DNA of 64,000 nt, taken from assembly GCF_026914265.1 (NCBI RefSeq), contig NC_069126.1, positions 23,661,473-23,725,472 of the forward strand, given 5' to 3'. This document shows, one piece after another, positions 1-10,331 of the stretch (the first letter of the stretch is position 1; every line of letters begins with the position of its first letter). This DNA comes from Mya arenaria (taxonomy: Eukaryota; Mollusca; Bivalvia; Myida; Myidae). Both the position numbers and the translations under genes were made by a program. Under the pieces are notes generated by a model. It saw only the letters and a program-made list of their open reading frames with translations, was not told the DNA's origin and did not search any database.

Positions 1-609
1 TGGGCCGCTTGCAGATTTGCAGGGTGATAAAAGCAGCGTGTTTGGCGCAAACTGTGAACTTATCTCACATAAGTTGTCTTCATCGGGTCTGATGGCTTAA
101 TTTGGGCACTTCATGTGAGCTCGCCTAATACTCCCCTCTTAAGGACGATTACCGCAAAGAACATTTCACTTTCAATTTAATATCGTTTAGATATAAAATA
201 CTTTGTCGCCAGTTTGACTTTAGACAACGGCGAGAAAGAGGCACATAAAGATATAAAACACAAAATTGTAAATAGTTGTGGTCACATTTTGTATCCATTT
301 TTGCCTTTAATATCACCAACGCATATTATTTATACGATGGTGTTGTTCGACACCATTGTATAAATGTAAAAATGGTTTGGCAAGATTTTATTTCATTTTC
401 TAATAATGAAATTGTAGAATAGTTTGATAAGAGATAGAATCGTATGGCAATTCTTGTTCAAATGAATACGTTATAATTTCCAACCGTACAATCAGACGTT
501 TTTGCTTACGATCTGTACAGACATACATCTGGAATAACGATCTCATTTAAAGGGCGCAAGGCAATCAACGCAAAAACGGCATTCGCCAACCTGTGAACAT
601 TCACTTTAA
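1..609. other. non-coding, nothing recognised
   Basis: AT-rich sequence with no convincing open frame, RNA gene or repeat. It ends at the TTAA that flanks the next element. Confidence 0.5.
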
Positions 610-966
610 AGCTGCACTCTCACAGATTTAACGTTTTGACAACCTTTTTTTATATATTGTCTTGGAACGAGCCAATTTTTGCGAAAATGCAGGGAAACCA
701 GTGATATAAGACTGCTTAAAAAACAATAGATGGCAGATTTTTATATTTAAATTCAAAAATTGATGTTTTATGCATTTTTCTTAAACCGTTAATAACGGTT
801 TTAGCTATAAAACATTAATTTTCTAACGGAAATATGAAAATTTGCGATCTGATCTTTTGTCAGCAATCTTTTATCATTGGTTTGCAGATATTTACGTAAA
901 GAGTTGCTCTTTCAAAGACAAAAATAAAAAAAGTTGCAAAAACGGTATATATGTGAGAGTGCAGCT
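610..966. mobile_element. TTAA-flanked MITE, family A, complete copy
   Basis: The element starts AGCTGCACTCTCACAG and ends with the near-reverse-complement TGAGAGTGCAGCT. TTAA sits on both sides (606-609 and 967-970), as expected for piggyBac- or Kolobok-type insertion. The interior is AT-rich and holds no open frame. Partial relatives lie near 27655-27795, 28940-29008, 34118-34321 and 59281-59460, so this is a genuine dispersed family. The TTAA target is seen directly; the superfamily is inference. Confidence 0.8.
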
Positions 967-970
967 TTAA

Positions 971-2039
971 ACTTAGAGGGACTCACTCAAAGAACTTCTG
1001 TTGGCAACGAGTTTTTAAAAGTTTGTTGAAATTATAACTGTTGGATTATTTTACTTATTTTAATGGACAATCACTAATTTGCAATTGGCAGACTCATTTC
1101 GAACATAATTTTGTAAATCCAAGCATAAAAACATTCAATTTTCAATTATCGTTACTATCGCTTTTCAGTAAAATAGAGCATTTTCGGTCTCATTTTATTG
1201 ACAATTAGATCTAATTTGATCTTCAGATGGTGTTTTGTCATTGTAAAAACATTTGGTTTTCATTTTATTCAAAATATTATTTTCAATGATTGGCCCTATA
1301 AGATATGAACGAGTCTCTTTTAGACGCCACAACAAAAACACATCATTTTTTTAAAAAAAATTATCAGTATGACGAAGTGGATTTCATAATTATAAATTAC
1401 ATATTATGAAAAATAAACTTCAAAACAGTAATCTACAATACTGGTTCCACAAAGAGATGCCATTAACATGATAAGGTGGAGTGCCGGACACTTGTCTGGC
1501 CCGTTTTGTTGAAGAGAGCCACTTTGCTTGTCCGCCGGGTTTACGAGACAATTTTATCAAAATATTGTCATTAAAGTCACAATTGATACAGTTTTAATCC
1601 GACAAGTAGTGTTTGACCAACACTTAGCCTACCAAAACATAAATAATATAAACCTGGCGGTGATAATTTAAAATCTAGCTACTTAATAACAATATTTACG
1701 GACCTAGAGCTATGTTTACTGACCGATAGCGACTAAGAGCTTCGTAAACAATGGTTGGGGCATTTAACAGCGGACTTTATGGTCAATGGCCAAGTCAAAT
1801 CAGGGCAGAGCGGGCCATATTGTGACTGTATTGACTTAAGTCGGCTAAGGCCATAACAAATTGATTTTATGATTAGGTTCAGGTTCCAATTTTTAAAAAA
1901 AAACATCGTTTAAACATTCCTACCGAAACAACAACAACAACAACAACAAACAAACAAATAAATGTCAAGGAAACTGACATTAAAACAAAAGTTGTTTCGT
2001 CCGATGTAGTTAACTCTTTTAACTGGGGTGGGAACCCTA
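971..2039. other. non-coding, short CAA run only
   Basis: No gene seen. A short CAA/ACAA run lies at about 1926-1960. Short open frames on the minus strand come from this run and from the adjacent array. Confidence 0.45.
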
Positions 2040-2470
2040 TGGCTCTTGGTTGGATAAGTATGTGCCACACAACTAGGGAGAGAGTGGTCTAGTGGTATAG
2101 TTTCCGGCCTCTCACCCAAATACTGGTAGGCTGGGTTGAGAACTGTAGGGCCCTGGGTTGGATTATAACATGTGTGATGTGCCATATAACTAGGGAAAGA
2201 GTGAACTTGTGGAAAAGTTTCCCCGCCTCTCACCCAAAAACTGGTAGGCTGGGTTGAGAACTGTAGGTTGGATTATGACATGTGTGATGTGCCATATAAA
2301 TAGGGAGAGAGTGAACTTGTGGAAAAGTTTCCCGCCTCTCACCCAAAAATGGTGACCTTTAGGGCTCTGTGCTGGATATGTATGGGCAAAATAACCAGGG
2401 TTAGAGTGGACTAGTGGTATAGTTTCCCGCCAATTACCCGAGAAGTTTAGGGTTCCGCCAGGGGTACCTT
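2040..2470 (+). repeat. tandem array of tRNA-Glu-like units
   Basis: About four diverged units of roughly 110 bp. Each carries a segment like agtggtctagtggtatagtt followed by a cggcctctcaccc-type segment. This resembles the D-arm and anticodon arm of eukaryotic tRNA-Glu(CTC), which reads TGGTCTAGTGGTTAGGATTC then CTCTCACC. The box B region is degenerate in every unit, and the acceptor stem cannot be closed. It is best read as an amplified SINE head or tRNA pseudogene array, not a working tRNA cluster. Confidence 0.55.
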
Positions 2471-2479
2471 TTCATGGTT

Positions 2480-3399
2480 TTTCAAAAAAGGACATCAGTG
2501 TCTACCTATGAAACGGACTCCAGAATGATTCATATAAGCTGTCGATGGTCTTCACAATAGAATTGATATAAATTAATAAGAACTAGGCAATCACTCAATA
2601 CAAAGTGTTTTCTAAATAATATGTCCACTAATGTCTAAAACAACAGCATTTCAAACACTTTCTGCATCTTCCAGAATGAAATTAATTGCAGACTTTTCAA
2701 TAAACTCCGCTGATTCTACCCTTCAAAATGTTAAAACAGTGAGGAAATATTTTAGAAGAGATGCAATGATTAAATGAAATTGCGCAGGTGCAGGAATTAT
2801 TCTTGTAAAACTAAGTGCGCCAAGAACTATGATAGTCGCTGATTTGGGTTCCACCGTACGTTAACAATAAACTTACTCTCAGAAAAACTAAAAAGCGGTC
2901 AAATCAATTACCATTTAAGAGTTGGAGCGTTTATGTTTTGCGCCATAAAATACACAGGCTCCTCATAAACCTCCGCCGGAGTCGTAAAGTCAGACTGTTA
3001 ACCGACGGTGAGTAATTGGTCGGCACCTCCCTTGTCCAGAAACGTACTGTCTGAGAAAACTGTACTGGCGAGTTTGTGAATAGTTTTATGTTCGCGTAAT
3101 ATTTCATGTATATTAAAACATTTTTTTGTTTTTCTTTGCCCATAGGTGTCTTATAATAGCAATGAATTGTATTTGCAGGCTTATGTTAACACAATACATG
3201 TTCTGTTCTTTTCTGTTCTGTTCAGTGTAACTCTTGCTTAATATTGAATATACATACGTTTATATTTTAAATGTATTTATAAGTATAAATCTATGAACGT
3301 ATGGTCACATTTAGAAAATAATAACCTTTTGCAATTAATGGAACTGTTTATATGACTAAACTGAAGAAAAAGACGTTCATGACAAATATCTTTAAAGGT
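2480..3399. other. non-coding, nothing firm
   Basis: A minus-strand open frame at 2931-3143 encodes 70 residues. It has no start context, domain or exon signals that I recognise, so it is not called as a gene. Confidence 0.4.
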
Positions 3400-6300
3400 T
3401 TGGGTTAGCTAAAATTATGTTATCCTGTGGTAAGGGATATTAGCTGCTAGCCTCGGATTAAGGTACTAACACCAATGATATCAGCATAGTATTAGGGCAC
3501 TGGTTGCTAACCCTAATGATATAAGCATACTGCTAGGGTAAGGGTGCTTACCCTAGTAATGTATGTTGAGGATAAAAGTTAGGGTACGGGTTGCTAACCC
3601 CAATAATGTAATCCTAGAGATAGGGTGCGGGATGCTAGCCGCAAATGTGTAAGCCTAGAGTTAGGATACCGGTTGCTTACCTCAATAATGTAAGCCTAGT
3701 GTAAGGTTATGGGTTCATTTCCCCAATGATTTAAGTGTAGAGTTAGAGTACGGGTTGCTAACCACAATAATGTAAGCCTAGTGTAAGGGTATGGGTTGCT
3801 AACCCCAAAGATGTAAGCCTAATGTTATGGTAAGCGTTGCTTACACCGATGATGTGAGCCTTTAGTTAGGGTACGGGTTGCTAACCCTAATAATGTAAGC
3901 TTAGTGGTAAGGTATGGGATGCTAGCCGCAATAATGTAGGCCTAGAGTTAGGGTACGGGTTACTGACCACAAAACCGTTAGCCTAGGGTTGATGTTTGGG
4001 CTACTAACCCTAATAATGTGGGCCTAATGTTAAGGTACGAGCTACTGACCCCACTTATATTAGCCTAATGTTGAGGTACGGGTTACTGACCGCACTTGTG
4101 TTAGCATAGTGTCCGGGTAAGGGTTACTGACCGCACTAATGTACGCCTAATATTTAAGTACGGGATACTGACCGCACTTACGTTAGCCTAGGGGCCGGGT
4201 TGGGGTTACTAACCGCACTTATGTTAGCGTTGGGTCCGGGTACGGGTTACTGCCCGCACTTATGTTAGCCTAGGGTCTTGTTACGGGTTACTGACCGCAC
4301 TTATGTTAGCCTAGGATCAAGATACGGGTTACTGACCGAACATATGTAAGCCCAGGGTCCGGGTACGGGTAACTGACAGCACTTATGTAAGCCTAGGGTC
4401 CGGGTACGGGTAACTGACCGCACTTATGTAAGCTTAGGGTACGGGTAACTGACAGCACTAATGTTAGCCGAGGGTCTGGGTACGGGATACTGACCGCACT
4501 TATGTTAGCCTAGGGTCAAGATACGGGTTACTGACCGAACTTATGTTAGCCTAGGGTCCGGGTACGGGTTACTGACCGAACTTATGCTAGCCGAGGGTCC
4601 GGGTACGGGTTACTGACCGCACTTATGTTAACCTAGGGTCAAGATAAGGGTTACTGACCGAACTTATGTTAGCCTAGGGTCCGGGTACGGGTTACTGACC
4701 GAACTTATGCTAGCCGAGGGTCCGGGTACGGGTTACTGACCGCACTTATGTTAACCTAGGGTCAAGATAAGGGTTACTGACCGAACTTATGTTAGCCGAA
4801 GGTCCGGGTACGGGATACTGACCGCACTTATGTTAGCCTAGGGTCAAGATAAGGGTTACTGACCGAACTTATGTTAGCCTAGGGTCAAGATAAGGGTTAC
4901 TGACCGCACTTATGTTTGCCTAGGGTCAAGATAAGGGTTACTGACCGAACTTATGTTAGCCTAGGGTCAAGATCAGGGTTCCTGACCGCACTTATGTTAG
5001 CCTAGGGTCACGATAAGGGTTACTGACCGAACTTATGTTAGCCTAGGGTCCGGGTACGGGTTAATGACCGCACTTATGTTAGCCGAGGGTCTGGGTACGG
5101 GATACTGACCGCACTTATGTTAGACTAGGGTCCGGGTACGGATTACTGACCGCACTTATGTTAGCCTAGGGTCCGGGTACGGGATATTGACCGCACTTAT
5201 GTTAGCCTAGGTTCCGGGTACGGGATACTGACCGCACTTATGTTAGACTAGGTTCCGGGTACGGGATACTGACCGCACTTATGTTAGACTAGGTTCCGGG
5301 TACGGGATACTGACCGCACTTATGTTAGCCTATGTTCCGGGTACGGGATACTGACCGCACTTATGTTAGACTAGGTTCCGGGTACGGGATACTGACCGCA
5401 CTTATGCGGGATACTGACCGCACTTATGTTAGCCTAGGTTCCGGGTACGGGATACTGACCGCTCTTATGATAGCCTAGGTTCCGGGTACGGGTTACTGAC
5501 CGCACTTATGTTAGCCTAGGTTCCGGGTACGGGATACTGACCGCACTTATGTAAGCCTAGGGTCTTGTTACGGGTTACTGACCGCACTTATGTTAGACTA
5601 GGTTCCAGGTACGGGTTACTGACCGCACTTATGTTAGACTAGGTTCCAGGTAGTGGATACTGACCGCACTTATGTTAGACTAGGTTCCGGGTACGGGATA
5701 CTGACCGCACTTATGTTAGCCTAGGGTCTTGTTACGGGTTACTGACCGCACTTATGTTAGACTAGGTTCCAGGTACGGGTTACTGACCGAACTTATGTTA
5801 GCCTAGGGTCCGGGTACGGATTACTGACCGCACTTATGTTAGACTAGGTTCCAGGTACGGATTACTGACCGCACTTATGTTAGGCCTAGAGTTAGGGTAC
5901 GGATTACTGACCGCACTTATGTTAGACTAGGTTCCGGGTACGGATTACTGACCGCACTTATGTTAGCCTAGGGTCCGGGTACGGATTACTGACCGCACTT
6001 ATGTTAGCCTAGGGTCCGGGTACGGATTACTGACCGCACTTATGTTAGCCTAGGTTCCGGGTACGGGATACTGACCGCACTTATGTTAGCCGAGGATCTG
6101 GGTACGGGATACTGACCGCACTTATGTTAGACTAGGTTCCGGGTACGGGATACTGACCGCACTTATGTTAGCCTAGGGTCTTGTTACGGGTTACTGACCG
6201 CACTTATGTTAGACTAGGTTACAGGTACGGGTTACTGACCGCACTTATGTTAGCCTAGGGTCCGGGTACGGATTACTGACCGCACTTATGTTAGACTAGG

Positions 6301-6870
6301 TTCCAGGTACGGATTACTGACCGCACTGATGTTAGACTAGGTTCCGGGTACGGATTACTGACCGCACTGATGTTAGACTAGGTTCCGGGTACGGATTACT
6401 GACCGCACTGATGTTAGACTAGGTTCCGGGTACGGATTACTGACCGCACTTATGTTAGCCTAGGGTCCGGGTACGGATTACTGACCGCACTTATGTTAGA
6501 CTAGGTTCCGGGTACGGGATACTGACCGCACTTATGCTAGCCGGGGGTCTGGGTACGGGATACTGACCGCACTTATGTTAGACTAGGTTCCGGGTACGGG
6601 ATACTGACCGCACTTATGTTAGCCTAGGGTCTTGTTACGGGTTACTGACCGCACTTATGTTAGACTAGGTTCCAGGTAGTGGATACTGACCGCACTTATG
6701 TTAGACTAGGTTCCGGGTACGGGATACTGACCGCACTTATGTTAGCCTAGGGTCTTGTTACGGGTTACTGACCGCACTTATGTTAGACTAGGGTCCGGGT
6801 ACGGATTACTGACCGCTATTATGTTAGCCTAGGGTCCGGGTACGGATTACTGACCGCAGTTACGTCGTGG
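3400..6870. repeat. 41-bp satellite array with higher-order structure
   Basis: About 85 head-to-tail copies of a 41-bp unit, typified by actgaccgcacttatgttag then cctagggtccgggtacgggt. Units at 3400-4100 are strongly diverged, with forms such as gggttgctaaccccaataat, while those from 4400 on are highly alike. Unit variants carrying gggtctt recur at 5724, 6176 and 6627, spacings of 452 and 451 bp, or 11 units. Further copies of the variant lie at 5560 and 6750, also at multiples of 41 bp. There is no coding content. Confidence 0.95.
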
Positions 6871-7007
6871 GTAAGGGTTATCGTTCTAATATACAGTATA
6901 TAAGTTTATTGGTAGGGTTACTTGTCTTTTTACTGCTTAAGCTTAGGATAAGAGTTATTTGCCCCAAAATTTGCTTTAGTTTAGGGTTAGGGGTACTTGC
7001 CTTTGTT

Positions 7008-7255
7008 TGTCCGGTTAGCGCAGTGGTTAGCGCACTCGCTTCTCACCTAGGCGACTCGGGTTCGATTCCCGGCTTGGGCGCATGTGAGTTTGGTTTGTGG
7101 TCACCAAGCCGGACAAGTGGGTTTTCTCCGGGTTCTCCGGTTTCCCCCACAACACAAGACCACACTCTCGCGTAAAATCGTGCCAACGAGAGTGATTAAT
7201 ATAATGTTGTAATAACTTGTTTCACAATCGTTGTAAAATAAATATGTTTAAACTA
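7008..7255 (+). mobile_element. tRNA-headed SINE, near full length
   Basis: The head contains box A (ttagcgcagtggttagcg) and box B (ggttcgattcc), the internal pol III promoter. It is followed by a core with ccggacaagtgggttttctc and ccaacgagagtgattaata, and an AT-rich tail. Diverged relatives are at 42652-42826 (body only) and 52790-52925 (minus strand, head plus start of body). The core resembles the conserved central domains of widespread invertebrate SINE superfamilies; the exact superfamily is not assigned. It interrupts the right edge of the satellite. Confidence 0.85.
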
Positions 7256-8245
7256 AACTAATACTATAAGTTTAGCTTTATTTGCCCTTATATGGCTGAA
7301 TTTTAGGGTAAGAGTTACTTGTCTTAATGATGGAAGCCTTTAATATACGAAAATGTAGAATAGATACGACGGAAAAGAGAATAAATAGAAAAACAATGAA
7401 AAAAAAACACACAGATGAAGTGAGCATGAAGGGACTTGATGAACTATGAAATTCATTCAATACAGGACGGTACATTTGTTTTTTATACAAAAATAGATAA
7501 CGTGTTTGGCTGCTTTCAAGAAATGAATAAACAGAAACATTGATCGACCAAACATTTGTTGAGTAGTATAAATGAAAAGAAAGATTCGAATGCGAATGAA
7601 ATATATATGACGATTTTGAAACTGTGAAAATGACGAACATAGGCCATAGATATTTATAAGTGATATATTTTATTAAAGAAAGTGTTTGATTGTTTTAAAA
7701 CACAAATCAGTGGACCATCAGTTTAAATTAAACCTTACAGAGCGTGGAATTGAGCCGATAATCCCGCTCTTCAGTGCTTTAGCTGTAATTAAATTATACC
7801 AGCAAGTATAATCAAAACCCGTGCCTTGGTATTATTGCGGATAAAAAAGAGCATAAGCTTTTTAAACACTTTGTAATCCAAACCAAACATTAAAAAGTCC
7901 CAGATATGCAAACAGACTTGAAAAATAAAAGTGTCGGGCAAACACACTTGAAATGTTGAAAAACGCAATAATGATAAAATACAACATTGCCGGAATGCCA
8001 GAATAATGAGACGCCAAACGCACGGGCGCTTGTTTTACAAAGTCGTAGGCGGTTGCGGACCAATATCTATAATTGTTTATTTTGAATGTTATATAAATCC
8101 AAATAAGTTACAATTAAATGGTAACACTTTGCTGAGTTTAAATATATTGTTTGTATTACCTGACATAGTTGCACAACTCTTACTAAATACAGGGTGATAA
8201 AGGAAGAAAAAAACAAGATCACGAAAGGACTCAAATCTTAGCTCA
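7256..8245. other. satellite remnant, then non-coding
   Basis: At about 7258-7330, phrases such as tagggtaagagttacttgtc repeat the diverged pattern left of the SINE (6870-7000), so the SINE landed in decayed satellite. The minus-strand frame at 7278-7640 (120 residues) is hydrophobic and low in complexity and is not called. The rest holds nothing recognised. Confidence 0.45.
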
Positions 8246-8416
8246 GGGCTGGTATTCAATAATGATCTTAATTGGCTCTTAGGATGATATAGCTAATCGG
8301 ATAACTTGTTATTAATAACTGACCCAAAAGGGTGAATGAAGTCCATGATGTATGACAAAAAGATTTACTTGTATAAGTAAATACAAAGTTGAAAGTTGTA
8401 TATTGAATACCATCCC
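8246..8416. mobile_element. short inverted-repeat element (MITE)
   Basis: The ends ggctggtattcaat and attgaataccatccc are inverted copies of each other, enclosing about 140 bp without an open frame. No clear target duplication is seen, so the superfamily is left open. Confidence 0.6.
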
Positions 8417-8833
8417 AGACTCCAGGCTCAAGTTTGAAAATCTTAATTTATTATAAACATCGTTCTTTAGGATAGTGGTCGTGGAAGATGCATTGTATAT
8501 CTAACCACTTAAATGTGTCAAAACATTTTGTTATAGCAAAAAAATATTAATCATATACTTTACGATTGTGTTTCTTTTCTGAGGACTATAACGTGAGAAC
8601 TGTTTGTAAACATCGGTTCGAGACCTTGAGACATGTTTACTCCCGAAGCTGAGACCATGCTAACAAAATGTGCAAAGACTAACTGTATGTGCGGTCTCAT
8701 TTATAATCTAACAGCTCATCGTTTGGAAAGGTACTAAACAAATGTTTGGCGCCGTTTGAAAGAATATCACAGAAAAGTCACGGCTTGCACATTTGGGAGT
8801 AACTAGGGACTTTTAAGAACTCGAAAGTCCGTA

Positions 8834-9222
8834 CAGTCGAATCTGGTTAATAGCCTGAACCGCCTAGGTCGGACAGTCCAGAAAACTTCAAACTATCAAT
8901 CCTGTGATGGGACCTTTTTCAATTCATAGCGAATACAAGCAATGAAACAAAATCATCGATGTTCATATATCATCAACATAAGGAACTTATTACACAACCT
9001 TCTACCAGACAAGAATTTACAATCTAGTTTTGCCACACATTCTACAAGATCAGCTCTTTTATTTGTCTAAAACAAAACAAGTGTCGATTTTGGCAAATTA
9101 TGCCACTTAAGAGATCGCGAGGTCTCAAGTGTTCGTATTAATCTGACGTAGCCTTAACAAATTGTTAATCCGGGCATATGATGAGAACATGGTTCGGGCT
9201 TAACCCCGATTATCTGACAATC
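8834..9222. mobile_element. possible pogo/Tigger-like MITE, degraded
   Basis: The left end cagtcgaatctggttaatag continues with cctgaacc. It matches, inverted, the right-hand region around 9180-9222 (ggttcgggcttaaccccgat). The CAGT start resembles the better-preserved TA-flanked elements at 12617 and 63793. The boundaries are approximate. Confidence 0.4.
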
Positions 9223-10331
9223 GCTACATGTCAAGCCCCGTCCTCTAGATCCAGTCTACTTATTCCTGATTTCCGTCGGCGCTCGGGTAAAATGTTATCT
9301 GGCTACCCGCTCTGAGTTTAGACAATTGTTTGTAACGCTGAAATACAGACATGTAAACAATCGTGAGTCACATTGCAAACAAATCGGGTAAAACAAGAAC
9401 TAGAGCTGTTATAGTTGTAAGATAACTTTTTAGATGGGAGTGCAACACTCACAGACCAAGACGATACTACTCACGGGCAGGGATAAACATCTCGAAGTTT
9501 CAATATGATAGTTATTGTTATTTATGTGTGCTTTGTAATTTTACACTTTCCTTTCTCTTTCATACACAGCCACTTGTGTTCCAAAGTTGTTATTTGTTGC
9601 GTGCTCAATGTCTACCGTATTATTTACATTTTCCAAAAAAGAGTTGAGTTGAGATGAGTTGAGTTGAAGGTTGCCGACATTATTGATTTAGACTTCCTCT
9701 AATGTTTTTGTATTTTCCAACTCAAATTGCGCACCAGAACCTGTTTATGTGACAAGGAATATCAATACATGTACAATACCACGTATTTACATATCTCATA
9801 TTTGCATATGTCGCGTTTTATCGTTTTATAAATGTTTCATGAAATGTACTGCTATTTATATCATGTCATAAGGCATGCGCGTTTGACCAAAATAGTCCTT
9901 AATGTGTTGACTTCTACATCCTTAATTATACATTAAGTGGTATACACAACCCATCCTGTGTAACAGTGTTGTCCCAAATGACAAATTGTGATTTTCTTCA
10001 CATCTTTTTTATGTGTCTGTCGCTAGCGCTGAAAGTTCACGTCAGAACGTTAACCAATTGTTTCGTGGAATAAATGGCACGTGGGTAAATTGCAACGATA
10101 TTTCAATATACGCACGCTACGTATTGCACGCTAAGCTTAACAGTTTTTTAAAGAGCAAATACTTTACCTACCCTTCGAGATTGAGGGTATGCATAACTCG
10201 CCCTCCAAGCTCGGTGTGTGTACTTTTACTTTAGGAAGTTGGGAGAGTAAATATTTCTTAACCCACGTTTAGAACATTTTTTTTTCAAATCATTTAACAT
10301 ATAACAAGCCATATATTCTTTCTCTCCACAG
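9223..10331 (+). other. non-coding, 3' part of hedgehog intron 1
   Basis: No exon with the expected hedgehog first-exon motifs (CGPGR, LTPNYNPD) was found here or further upstream in the window. The first coding exon therefore probably lies outside, which makes intron 1 longer than 10 kb. The stretch ends in the acceptor ctctccacag. Confidence 0.5.

Noticed and set aside
2931-3143. 70-residue minus-strand frame
   Set aside because: No domain, no splice signals and a composition compatible with chance or an old repeat.
3400-6870. CRISPR-like array
   Set aside because: Units are contiguous 41-bp satellite copies with no unique spacers, in a eukaryotic setting.
8006-8197. Candidate hedgehog first exon (contains GGCGP)
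   Set aside because: Only CGP matches; the CGPGR context, signal peptide and following conserved residues are absent.
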